From Thermoanaerobacter ethanolicus JW 200 (GTDB lineage Bacteria; Bacillota; Thermoanaerobacteria; Thermoanaerobacterales; Thermoanaerobacteraceae), in contig NZ_CP033580.1 in assembly GCF_003722315.1 (NCBI RefSeq), forward strand, positions 1,943,501-2,007,500: 64,000 nt of DNA, in the 5' to 3' direction. Below, one piece after another: positions 55,889-64,000 of the stretch (position 1 is the first letter of the stretch; every line of letters begins with the position of its first letter). The translations under genes and the position numbers were made by a program. The notes under the pieces were generated by a model. That model made no database searches, had not been told where the DNA came from, and worked only from the letters and a program-made list of their open reading frames with translations.

Positions 55889-56923
55889 TTGATCTATATT
55901 AGAAATCTTACAAAAGTTTATCATTCAGCTTCAGGAAATGTTAGGGCTTTGGAAGACGTCAACCTCAACATAGAAAAAGGCGATATTTTTGGAATTATAG
56001 GTCTGAGCGGTGCTGGAAAGAGTACTCTCCTGCGCTGCATAAATATGCTCGAAAAGCCAACTTCCGGTTCAATTGAGATAGATGGTGTTGAAATGACTCG
56101 GCTTTCTCCCTCTGAATTAAAAGAAATGCGAAAAAAAATAGGCATGATATTCCAGCATTTTAATCTGTTATCATCCAGAACTGTCAGAGGCAATGTGGCT
56201 TTTCCTTTGGAGATTGCCGGGCTGGACAAAAGGACAATCGATAAAAAAGTAGAAAATCTTTTAGAGCTCGTGGGGCTTTCCGACAAGGCCGACAACTATC
56301 CTTCTCAGCTTTCAGGCGGTCAAAAACAGCGGGTAGGCATAGCACGAGCCCTGGCTAATGATCCGAAAGTTCTTCTTTGTGACGAACCTACTTCAGCGCT
56401 GGATCCAGAAACAACTCTTTCTATTTTAAATCTTTTAAAAGATATAAATAGGGAGCTGGGAATCACCATAGTTCTCATAACTCATGAAATGAATGTCATT
56501 AAACAAATTTGCAATAAAGTAGCAGTTATTGAAAAAAGTCGTGTGGTAGAACAGGGACCTCTTATTGAAGTATTTAAAAAACCTCAAACAGAAACCGCAC
56601 GAAATTTTTTAAAATCTGTAACTTTATCAGAAATACCTAAGGAATTAAAAGATAGGATTGAAAACTTGTCCCACGAACACTTGGAAGGCAAAATTATTAA
56701 AATTGCCTTTTTCGGCGAAATTACAACAGAACCTGTCATATCAAGCATTATAAGAAAATTTGATGTTGACACCAATATTCTCTATGGAAACATTGACCAC
56801 ATCCAGGGTATGCCCTACGGTACTCTTATAGTTGAGCTAAGAGGCAAAAACGGTGAAACAGACGCTGCTTTAAAATATCTAAAAGATTTGGGACTCGACG
56901 TGGAGGTGATTGAAAATGTCTGA
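55889..56923 (+). CDS. metN: Methionine ABC transporter ATP-binding protein
   Basis: 344-residue ATPase. Walker A GLSGAGKSTLLRC, signature LSGGQKQRVGIA, Walker B LLCDEPTSALD, and a C-terminal ACT-like NIL domain (about 265-344) that binds methionine for feedback. TTG start 7 bases after AAAGGAGG. Overlaps metI by 8 bp. Controlled by the SAM-I riboswitch. Confidence 0.97.
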   Translation: MIYIRNLTKVYHSASGNVRALEDVNLNIEKGDIFGIIGLSGAGKSTLLRCINMLEKPTSGSIEIDGVEMTRLSPSELKEMRKKIGMIFQHFNLLSSRTVRGNVAFPLEIAGLDKRTIDKKVENLLELVGLSDKADNYPSQLSGGQKQRVGIARALANDPKVLLCDEPTSALDPETTLSILNLLKDINRELGITIVLITHEMNVIKQICNKVAVIEKSRVVEQGPLIEVFKKPQTETARNFLKSVTLSEIPKELKDRIENLSHEHLEGKIIKIAFFGEITTEPVISSIIRKFDVDTNILYGNIDHIQGMPYGTLIVELRGKNGETDAALKYLKDLGLDVEVIENV

Positions 56924-57569
56924 AACTATAAACTTATTGCTGGTCGGAACGTGGCAAACTATATACATGGTAGTGGTATCAACGCTCATAGCAACAATTT
57001 TTGGTGTACCACTTGGTGTGCTGTTAATGGTAACTGACAAAGATCAGATACTGCATAACGAACCTTTAAACAAAATACTAGGTACTATTGTAAATATTTT
57101 CCGTTCTGTACCCTTTGTAATACTTTTAATTGTACTTATACCTTTCACCCGGTTGCTTGTAGGAAAAGCTATAGGAACCACTGCTGCTATTGTTCCACTT
57201 TCTGTAGCAGCTATCCCTTTTATGGGAAGGCTTACCGAAACAGCATTGAGAGAGGTAGACCGCGGTGTCATTGAAGCAGCCCAGTCTATGGGAGCTTCGC
57301 CTTTTCAAATTATAACTAAGGTGTTAATCCCTGAGGCTCTACCTTCCATAGCAGCAGGGGTTACTATAACTACTATAAATTTAGTAGGATATTCTGCAAT
57401 GGCAGGTGTTATAGGAGGTGGTGGGCTAGGAGATTTAGCAGTAAGATATGGATATCAGCGATTTATGCTCGACATTATGCTTTATACCGTAGCAATTTTG
57501 GTAGCTATGGTACAACTAATTCAATTTCTAGGAGATATATTAGTAAAACATCTGTCAAGGAACCGGTAA
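56916..57569 (+). CDS. metI: Methionine ABC transporter permease
   Basis: 217 residues with five hydrophobic helices and the EAA-loop EAAQSMGASPFQIITKVLIP contacting MetN. ATG 56916 behind GGAGGTG. It is separated from metQ by about 1.9 kb containing an inserted IS110 element. Confidence 0.96.
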   Translation: MSETINLLLVGTWQTIYMVVVSTLIATIFGVPLGVLLMVTDKDQILHNEPLNKILGTIVNIFRSVPFVILLIVLIPFTRLLVGKAIGTTAAIVPLSVAAIPFMGRLTETALREVDRGVIEAAQSMGASPFQIITKVLIPEALPSIAAGVTITTINLVGYSAMAGVIGGGGLGDLAVRYGYQRFMLDIMLYTVAILVAMVQLIQFLGDILVKHLSRNR

Positions 57570-57727
57570 ATTATATTTAAAAAGTATTTCGGTAATATGT
57601 CAAGAGGGTGATAAAAAAAATTCAAAAAAAAATTTAATAAAATAACCTAAAAAAGGGCATAGCAAAGCTAACCATCACGCAATAAGCTGATGGAAATTAA
57701 TGTAAAATATGGTTATGGGATAATATG

Positions 57728-58987
57728 TTAACTTATACAATCATCTCCTTTCATTATTGGGGATTTATAAAGTTTTTCTTCGCGCAGCAGAGCGAAGACT
57801 AACCTTACAGTTTTACGTGCAGTCAATACAAGAGCACGTTTATGCTTGTGAGTTTTGCTTTCTTTAAATTTGCGGGCATAGTATTGTGAGAACTCAGGTA
57901 AATACTTCCTGAGCTGGTCAGCTGCTTGAATAAAATAATATCTGAGATACTCATTACCAGTACGCTTGAGATATGTGTCCTCCGCTTTAAAATCAGCAGA
58001 CTGGTACTCTGACCAATAAAGGCCGGAAAACTTTGCAAGGGCATTATCATTATCAAACCTTGAAATTCCGCCTATCTCAGATATTAAGCCGGCTGCGATG
58101 GTTGGGCCAATACCTTTTACTGATGTAAGACAAAGGAATTCATTGTTAAATCCTTTTACCTCATTAATAATGGCTTTTTCTACAGCTTTCTTCTGTTTTT
58201 CAAGGGACTGTAGATTATCAAAGCAAGACTTGATAACAAAGTTTAAAGAATCATCTACAGTAGCATTAATTCTATAAGACTTGTGAACAGCCTCTTGAAG
58301 CAATTTAGCTGTAGCTTCTGGATCATCAAAGCGATCTTTACTCTTGTCAACCAAAAAGCCGGCAAGCTCATCAAGCGGTCGAGCCGCAATATCATCAAGG
58401 GTGAAAAACTCATTAAATATTTCAGTAGCAGTTGCTCCAAAATTATTACTAAAGACTTTATTTTGGCACAAACCGCTAAACTTAAGGAACAAATTGCTGA
58501 GGAAATAATTTTTTTCTCTAACAATACTATTAACAATGTGAAAGCGATGGCGAGTAAGCCTCTGGAGAGCAAGATATCTAAAATCTACAGAACAAGATTT
58601 GGGGAGTCTACCGAATCTCAGTTTTTCAGCAATAGCAAAGGCATCAATCCAGTCATTTTTAGGTAAATTGCCGAGAGACTTTTTAAAAGCATTAATAATA
58701 TTAGCATTAAAAGTAGTAATAGAAGGTTGATAAGGCTTAAGAGCAGAATGATCAGCCAAATAATACTGGAGGTGCCAGCCATAGACTGAAGTAGATTCCA
58801 AACCAATAAAGACCTTTTGGATATTGTATTTATTACAACACTCCAAGATACGGGAAACTATAACATCACAACCATGAGGGTTATTTTCTACAGAAAAACG
58901 AGAGGAAGCATCATTACCCTCCTGGTCGAGAATATGAACCTTGACATCATTCAGGCTTACATCCATACCAACAAAAAGCTTATTCAA
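57728..58987 (-). CDS. IS110-family DEDD transposase
   Basis: 419 residues. The RuvC-like half has D9 (GMDVSL), E64 (GLESTSVYG), D112 and D115 (PKNDWIDAFAIAE). The C-terminal Transposase_20 half has SVKGIGPTIAAGLISEIG and the serine-containing LAKFSGLYWSEYQS. TTG start behind AAAGGAGG; an ATG seven codons earlier overlaps that site. Frame intact, so it could be active. IS110 recombinases use a bridge RNA from their own non-coding end. Confidence 0.92.
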   Translation of the reverse strand: MNKLFVGMDVSLNDVKVHILDQEGNDASSRFSVENNPHGCDVIVSRILECCNKYNIQKVFIGLESTSVYGWHLQYYLADHSALKPYQPSITTFNANIINAFKKSLGNLPKNDWIDAFAIAEKLRFGRLPKSCSVDFRYLALQRLTRHRFHIVNSIVREKNYFLSNLFLKFSGLCQNKVFSNNFGATATEIFNEFFTLDDIAARPLDELAGFLVDKSKDRFDDPEATAKLLQEAVHKSYRINATVDDSLNFVIKSCFDNLQSLEKQKKAVEKAIINEVKGFNNEFLCLTSVKGIGPTIAAGLISEIGGISRFDNDNALAKFSGLYWSEYQSADFKAEDTYLKRTGNEYLRYYFIQAADQLRKYLPEFSQYYARKFKESKTHKHKRALVLTARKTVRLVFALLREEKLYKSPIMKGDDCIS

Positions 58988-59044
58988 GATTGTTACACCT
59001 CCTTTCAAAATTGATAAAGTAAGTAAAAGTTAATTTGAGATAAC

Positions 59045-59228
59045 CCTAGCAACCAGATTATGTAGCAACCTCGCAATTAGCTCTTAATATATAAGCCTGA
59101 ATCCTCTGCTGCCAGGGGCTTATATATGACAAAGCAGATTTCGCGTAAGAAAAGGCAAATCTGGTGTAGGGACCACACTTTAAAGAGCGGTCAAGCCGCA
59201 TGGAGGACGAAAGCCTGTCCCACATTAA
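59045..59228 (-). ncRNA. Candidate IS110 bridge (seek) RNA
   Basis: Lies 5' of the transposase, same strand, downstream of a sigma-A promoter. In transcript order: GGAC/GTCC and GCGG/CCGC hairpins (59205-59220 and 59187-59199), then CAGATTT/AAATCTG (59135-59141 with 59157-59163) closing a 15-nt loop, then a perfect 10-bp stem TATATAAGCC/GGCTTATATA (59088-59097 with 59117-59126) closing a 19-nt loop. A 5' stem plus two loops is the architecture expected for target- and donor-binding loops. Assignment of which loop does what is inference. Confidence 0.65.
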
Positions 59229-59234
59229 CTTTAC

Positions 59235-59262
59235 AGTATAATAATGCTACAAGTTATCTCAA
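59235..59262 (-). promoter_or_regulatory. Promoter of the bridge RNA candidate
   Basis: Minus strand TTGAGA (59257-59262), 16-base spacer, TATACT (59235-59240). It lies partly within an 11-bp inverted repeat TTTGAGATAAC (59034-59044) / GTTATCTCAAA (59253-59263) that brackets the RNA. Confidence 0.7.
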
Positions 59263-59300
59263 AAGTAAATAATAAGGCCGAAAAAAGATGAGACGGCCGC

Positions 59301-59342
59301 GCCATGAATCCTGCATATTGCGCAATATTACGGATTCATGGC
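59301..59342. repeat. 42-bp imperfect palindrome at the IS110 edge
   Basis: Outer arms GCCATGAATCC/GGATTCATGGC (11 bp) enclose a perfect inner palindrome ATATTGCGCAATAT, with 3-base mismatched bulges between. A GGCCG/CGGCC hairpin lies next to it (59276-59298). TGAATCCT at 59305-59312 also occurs in the 19-nt loop of the bridge RNA candidate. From 59343 to 59455 I see only a small GACAA/TTGTC hairpin. Confidence 0.7.
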
Positions 59343-59469
59343 AATAGATAAGATTTTAGACAAGATGAGAATATTAAAGATTTCCAGTTATGAATGCGCT
59401 TTATTAAATTTTTAAGAAGTGAGACAAATTTATTGTCTTTAAAATTAATTATACGAGGAGGAAATTAAA

Positions 59470-60294
59470 GTGAAAAAAATTTTAACCGTAGTTTTACTAT
59501 TTAGTCTTATAACACTTTTTATCTCAGGATGTGGAGCAAAACAAACATCCCAATCCCAAACACAGGACACATCAAAGATAACCATCAAAGTAGGAGCTAC
59601 TCCAGTGCCCCACGCCCAAATTTTAAACGTCGTAAAACCTATACTTGCGAAAGAGGGAATTAATTTAGAAATTGTAGAGTTTACAGATTATGTGCAACCT
59701 AATCTAAAACTTGCTGAAAAAGAATTAGATGCTAATTACTTTCAGCATATTCCTTATCTTGAAGACTTTTCAAAGGAACATAATCTCAATTTAACATACA
59801 TTGCTAAAGTTCATATCGAACCTATGGGAATATACTCACAAAAAATTAAAAATCTCAGTGAATTAAAAGAAGGTGCTACTATTGCCATACCAAATGATGC
59901 TACCAATGGCGGAAGAGCTTTGCTACTGCTGCAATCAGCTGGAATAATAAAATTAAAACCAGATGCAGGTATTAAAGCAACAGTAAATGACATTGTCGAA
60001 AATCCTAAAAAAATTAAGATTTCCGAGTTGGAAGCAGCTACTCTGCCAAGAGTATTATCAGATGTAGATGCAGCAGTAATAAATACCAACTATGCGTTGG
60101 AAGCTGGACTTGTACCCACTAAGGATGCTCTCTTTATCGAATCAGCAAATTCCCCTTATGTCAATGTACTGGTAGTTCGCAAAGGTGATGAATCAAGGCC
60201 TGAACTTAAGAAGTTAGCCGAAGCCTTAAATTCTCCAGAAGTTAAAAAATTTATCGAGGACAATTATAAAGGTGCCGTAGTACCTGCTTTCTAA
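59470..60294 (+). CDS. metQ: Methionine-binding lipoprotein MetQ
   Basis: 274-residue substrate-binding lipoprotein. Signal peptide 1-20 with lipobox LFISGC (lipidated C21). NlpA-family sequence TPVPHAQILNVVKPIL, FTDYVQPNLKL and IAIPNDATNGGRAL. GTG start behind GAGGAGG. It belongs to metNI but is now cut off from the riboswitch promoter by the IS110 insertion unless transcription reads through. Confidence 0.95.
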   Translation: MKKILTVVLLFSLITLFISGCGAKQTSQSQTQDTSKITIKVGATPVPHAQILNVVKPILAKEGINLEIVEFTDYVQPNLKLAEKELDANYFQHIPYLEDFSKEHNLNLTYIAKVHIEPMGIYSQKIKNLSELKEGATIAIPNDATNGGRALLLLQSAGIIKLKPDAGIKATVNDIVENPKKIKISELEAATLPRVLSDVDAAVINTNYALEAGLVPTKDALFIESANSPYVNVLVVRKGDESRPELKKLAEALNSPEVKKFIEDNYKGAVVPAF

Positions 60295-60310
60295 ACAGGA
60301 GGCGATCTTA

Positions 60311-60961
60311 TTGTCACAATCTCATAAAATTATTGGGGTTATCGCTGGTACTCCAGTAGATACTCAAATGGGAGTTGATTTTGTGAAAAAAAACGGGATT
60401 GAAGCATTGGGAATTTCCACGGCTTCAACCCCGGATGAACAAAACATCCTCCAATTTTTAAAACCTGATGTCCTCACACAAAAAGTAATCTCTATCATCG
60501 GGGATTTTAAAAAAGAAAACATAAAGAAGATAATGATTTACTGCAATTCTCTTTCAGCTGCAATAGACCTTGAACTCGTAAAACAAAAATACCCAGATAC
60601 TAATATTGTAACACCTCTTCAAGTATACCATAGTGTAGCTTCAAAGTACAATCGGCTGGTAATTTGGGCTGCTAATAGTCAATCCTTAGAGGCCATAGAA
60701 AAGATATTTTATGAAAATAACCCGTTAGTTCAAATTATCGGAATAACTATGCTTCCTATAATAAGGGCAATTGAAAATTTTGAAATTCCAGAAGTTATCA
60801 TCGAGAAATTTAGTCTCGCTGATTTAGTACCTAAAAATTTTAATGCAGATGGTATAGTACTAGGTTGCACCCACTTACCTTATTTGAAAGAAAAGCTTGC
60901 AGAAAAATTAAATATGCATATTATTGACCCTGCAGAAGAAATGCTACTTGAACTCCTTTAG
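60311..60961 (+). CDS. Aspartate/glutamate racemase family protein
   Basis: 216 residues of the Asp/Glu/hydantoin racemase superfamily. The two catalytic cysteines are C78 in IYCNSLSAA and C186 in LGCTHLPY; IGVIAGTPVDTQMG is an atypical N-terminal loop. TTG start behind AGGAGG, 16 bp after metQ, so it is in the met operon. A racemase acting on methionine or a related sulfur amino acid would fit, but this is inference. Confidence 0.85.
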   Translation: MSQSHKIIGVIAGTPVDTQMGVDFVKKNGIEALGISTASTPDEQNILQFLKPDVLTQKVISIIGDFKKENIKKIMIYCNSLSAAIDLELVKQKYPDTNIVTPLQVYHSVASKYNRLVIWAANSQSLEAIEKIFYENNPLVQIIGITMLPIIRAIENFEIPEVIIEKFSLADLVPKNFNADGIVLGCTHLPYLKEKLAEKLNMHIIDPAEEMLLELL

Positions 60962-61010
60962 TTAAACTAATTGCAGTTACTAATTCCACCACATAGAAAA
61001 CAAAAACTAG

Positions 61011-61049
61011 AAAAGAGGTAGTCCATTTTAAAAACAGACTACCTCTTTT
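61011..61049. terminator. Bidirectional terminator, met operon and rRNA operon
   Basis: Perfect 13-bp stem AAAAGAGGTAGTC (61011-61023) with GACTACCTCTTTT (61037-61049), 13-base loop. It lies between the racemase gene and the 3' end of the 5S gene and serves both strands. Confidence 0.9.
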
Positions 61050-61065
61050 AAATATGTATAAAATT

Positions 61066-61177
<112 letters not shown>

Positions 61178-61304
61178 TCTAGACCCTCAAAACTGCACAA
61201 AGCCTTCTCGGTCAAGTCCTCGACTGATTAGTACCGGTCAGCTAAGAGTGTTTCCACTCTTACACCCCCGGCCTATCTACCTCGTGGTCTTCGAGGTGTC
61301 TTAC

Positions 61305-61612
61305 CCCGGCACTCAACTCTACTCACTAGTGGAAAGACTATTCTTTATCCTCTCTTTTAGCCATCTACGCCCTTGTCCTGACTTTTTTAAATGTTTCTCC
61401 CTTATTAACGCATCTTTTTTATCTCTATATGCTTCATAGTATACTAATCTCCATTTTCCTTCTCTTGTACTCTTTACTTCTTTTCGTTGATGCGCTAAAT
61501 ACCTTTCCTTTATATTAGACGTATAGCCTATATATATCTTTCCTTTTTCATTTGTCAGGACATACACATAATACATCTTGCCTTCCTCCAGTAAGTATAG
61601 TTGAGTGCCGGG
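61305..61612 (-). mobile_element. 23S rRNA intervening sequence 1 with nuclease gene
   Basis: A 308-bp insertion bounded by a perfect 14-bp inverted repeat, CCCGGCACTCAACT (61305-61318) and AGTTGAGTGCCGGG (61599-61612), which extends inward with TACT-type pairs. It interrupts the 23S gene near the 3' end between TTTCCCA and TAAGACACC (minus strand), about where helix 98 lies. Much more AT-rich than the flanking rRNA. The stem is a likely RNase III substrate, so mature 23S may be fragmented here. Confidence 0.9.
61319..61576 (-). CDS. GIY-YIG endonuclease-like protein inside 23S rRNA
   Basis: 85 residues, GIY-YIG fold of the YhbQ/UPF0213-like small type: Y3-V-Y5 (GIY position), Y15-I-G17 (YIG), R25, and E60 in ALIREKHLKK as the likely metal-binding glutamate, then the basic GRRWLKERIK. 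ATG 61574-61576 lies 8 bases after GGAGG; the TAG stop is flush with the inner edge of the inverted repeat. The gene fills the whole insertion. All core residues are present, so it looks functional. Confidence 0.88.
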   Translation of the reverse strand: MYYVYVLTNEKGKIYIGYTSNIKERYLAHQRKEVKSTREGKWRLVYYEAYRDKKDALIREKHLKKSGQGRRWLKERIKNSLSTSE

Positions 61613-61725
61613 TGGGAAACCTAATCTTGAGGCGGGCTTCACGCTTAGATGCTTTCAGCGTTTATCCCCTCCGAACTTGGCTACCCAGCTGTGCACCTGG
61701 CGGTGCAACTGGTACACCATCGGTT

Positions 61726-61757
<32 letters not shown>

Positions 61758-61784
61758 TGCCTCTCAAGTTTCCTTCGCCCGCGA

Positions 61785-61928
<144 letters not shown>

Positions 61929-61945
61929 GACTCTTGGGGGAGATC

Positions 61946-61982
<37 letters not shown>

Positions 61983-62134
61983 GACGGCGTTCCCACTCAC
62001 TGCCGCCGGATCACTAAGCCCGACTTTCGTCCCTGCTCGAGATGTCTCTCTCGCAGTCAGGCTACCTTCTGCCTTTGCACTCTCTCGCGCGATTCCCGTC
62101 CGCGCTGAGGTAACCTTTGGGCGCCTCCGTTACC

Positions 62135-62172
<38 letters not shown>

Positions 62173-62421
62173 CCATTGTCCCTACGCCGGTTCCACGGCT
62201 ATAGGTTAGAATTCCGGTAATCCCAGGGTGGTATCCCAACGCCGACTCCAGTAAGGCTGGCGCCCTACCTTCTCCGTCTCCCACCTATCCTGTACAAGAA
62301 TTACCAAAATCCAGTGACAGGCTACAGTAAAGCTCCACGGGGTCTTTCTGTCCAATCGCGGGTAACTCGCATCTTCACGAGTACTACAATTTCACCGGGC
62401 CCCTCATCAAGACAGCGCCCA

Positions 62422-62508
<87 letters not shown>

Positions 62509-63795
62509 TGGGGCTTCGGTTCAGTGCTCTCACACTTCCCCTTAACCTTCCAGCACCGGGCAGGCGTCAGCCCCTATACTTCGTCTTCCGACTTAGCAGA
62601 GACCTGTGTTTTTGGTAAACAGTCGCTTGGGCCTCTTCTCTGCGGCCTTTCGGCACTCCTTCTCCCGAAGTTACGGAGTCATTTTGCCGAGTTCCTTAAT
62701 GAGGGTTCTCCCGCTCGCCTGTGGATACTCTCCTCGCCTACCTGTGTCGGTTTGCAGTACGGGCACCTTGGACCTCGATAGCGGCTTTTCTCGGCAGCTG
62801 CTTCGGTGGCTTCGCCTTCCGGCTCCCCTTCTCAGGCCCCTGCCAGTACGCGGATTTGCCTACGTACCCTTCGGTGCCTGATTGGACGTGCCCTACCAAC
62901 CGCACGCTCCACCTATCTCGCTGCGTCCCCACTTCTCTTTGCGGCCCTCGGTGGTACCGGATTCTCTACCGGTTCCCCATCGCCTACGCTTTCGCCTCGG
63001 CTTAGGCCCCGACTTACCCTGGGTGGATTACCCTTCCCCAGGAAACCTCAGGCTTCCGGCGGTAAGGTTTCTCACCTTACTCTCGTTACTCATGCCGGCA
63101 TTCTCTCTACTGTACAGTCCAGCTTAGCTTACGCTTTGCCTTCTACCCGTACAGTACGCTCCCCTACCCCACCGCTTCCGCGGTAGCCCCAGCTTCGGTG
63201 GCATGTTTGAGCCCCGTTCATTTTCGGCGCAGGACCTCTCGACCAGTGAGCTGTTACGCACTCTTTAAATGTATGGCTGCTTCTAAGCCAACATCCTGGT
63301 TGTCTTCGAAGTCCCACTTCCTTTACCACTTAACATGCCCTTTGGGACCTTAGCTGGAGGTCTGGGCTGTTCCCCTCTCGACTACGGATCTTATCACTCG
63401 TAGTCTGACTCCCAGGTTCCTTCCTATGGCATTCGGAGTTTGATAGGGTTCGGTAACCTACTTGGCCCCTAGCCCATTCAGTGCTCTACCTCCATAGGTT
63501 CTACCCTGAGGCTAGCCCTAAAGCTATTTCGGGGAGAACCAGCTATCTCCGTGCTCGATTGGCATTTCACCTCTACCCACAGCTCATCCCATGGCTTTTC
63601 AACGCCAACGTGGTTCGGGCCTCCACCAGATCTTACTCCGGCTTCACCCTGGCCATGGGTAGGTCGCACGGTTTCGGGTCTACGGCAGCAAACTCCCGCC
63701 CTCTTCGGACTCGCTTTCGCTTCGGCTCCGCTTTACGCTTAACCTCGCTTGCTACCGTAACTCGCCGGCCCGTTCTACAAAAAGTACGCCATCAT

Positions 63796-63893
63796 CCGGC
63801 ACTCAACTTAGTGCTTACTCTTCTCTTAATTACTTCTACCTCTTTCTATCCCTCTTACTCTATTCACCCAGTAAACACTAGGTTGAGTGCCGG
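63796..63893 (-). mobile_element. 23S rRNA intervening sequence 2, no gene
   Basis: 98-bp insertion with terminal inverted repeat CCGGCACTCAAC (63796-63807) / GTTGAGTGCCGG (63882-63893), then one mismatch and TAGTG/CACTA. It takes the place of a short hairpin loop between AGTCAGAG and ATGATGGCG (minus strand), in the 5' third of 23S. The interior is purine-rich on the minus strand with no reading frame. The repeat is the same as that of intervening sequence 1. Confidence 0.88.
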
Positions 63894-63945
63894 ACTCTGA
63901 CTGCTTGTAGGCATATGGTTTCAGGTTCTCTTTCACTCCCCTCCC

Positions 63946-63976
<31 letters not shown>

Positions 63977-64000
63977 ATCCGCTATCGGTCACTTGGGAGT

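Larger units (their letters stand above)
57600..59312 (-). mobile_element. IS110-family element in the met operon (ends approximate)
   Basis: A DEDD transposase gene with a structured upstream non-coding end, on the minus strand within the plus-strand metNIQ operon. IS110 elements leave little or no target duplication, and I could not fix either end. A hairpin CCATCA/TGATGG lies 3' of the transposase gene near 57670-57692. The upstream end contains the bridge-RNA candidate and probably ends before or at the palindrome at 59301-59342. Confidence 0.75.

Noticed and set aside
61305..61612. Group I or group II intron in 23S
   Set aside because: 308 bp with a 258-bp gene and a 14-bp terminal repeat leaves no sequence for an intron catalytic core; it looks like an intervening sequence, not a splicing intron.

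Overview
The window reads as a chromosomal segment of a low-GC, anaerobic, thermophilic, endospore-forming Firmicute. Gene content and order fit Thermoanaerobacter or a close relative (ffh-ylxM-ftsY-smc, rnc-fab-plsX-fapR, ackA-pta, recG-fakA, prkC-prpC, fmt-def-priA-coaBC-rpoZ-gmk-remA). Spore genes (spoVS, ylbJ, two alpha/beta SASPs) and lysine-rich, AT-rich coding agree. The genus is inference.

Layout. 1-6300: signal-recognition and chromosome-organisation genes (ffh partial, ylxM, ftsY, smc), a small DUF2007-like protein and spoVS with a near-perfect sigma-H promoter. 6333-15700: a radical SAM gene, rnc, a complete type II fatty-acid operon (fapR-plsX-fabH-fabK-fabD-fabG-acpP-fabF) and rpmF-yceD. 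15767-22100: ackA-pta, then the Bacillus-like ylb block (tmcAL, ylbJ, coaD, rsmD). 22100-28400: a candidate forespore small RNA, tandem SASP genes, fakB-type degV, recG, fakA, asp23-like and rpmB. 28400-45065: one long minus-strand housekeeping run from dapF down to thiN. FakA/FakB and PlsX form a lipid branch: FakAB makes acyl-phosphate from exogenous fatty acid, PlsX makes it from acyl-ACP, and FapR couples the set to malonyl-CoA.

45066-54250 is an accessory island. Two near-identical 1646-bp DDE insertion sequences (each with its own 9-bp target duplication) flank an MFS transporter. One clipped the last codons of a chrB-like gene that was the MFS gene's operon partner; the other separates dapF from its promoter. 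Next to chrB sits an IS607-type element (serine recombinase plus TnpB without a zinc finger, with a GC-rich presumed guide-RNA end). rqcH, thpR and an acetyltransferase follow.

55600-60960 is a SAM-I riboswitch-controlled metN-metI-metQ operon ending in an Asp/Glu-racemase-like gene. An IS110-family element is inserted between metI and metQ; its upstream non-coding end has a promoter and two hairpin loops as expected for a bridge (seek) RNA.

61066-64000 is the minus-strand 5S rRNA and the 3' four-fifths of a 23S rRNA gene. The 23S gene carries two intervening sequences with the same terminal inverted repeat (CCGGCACTCAAC/GTTGAGTGCCGG): one of 308 bp almost wholly filled by an 85-residue GIY-YIG endonuclease gene, and one of 98 bp without a gene, in a different helix. 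This is my best candidate for an undescribed system: a mobile rRNA intervening sequence carrying its own GIY-YIG nuclease.
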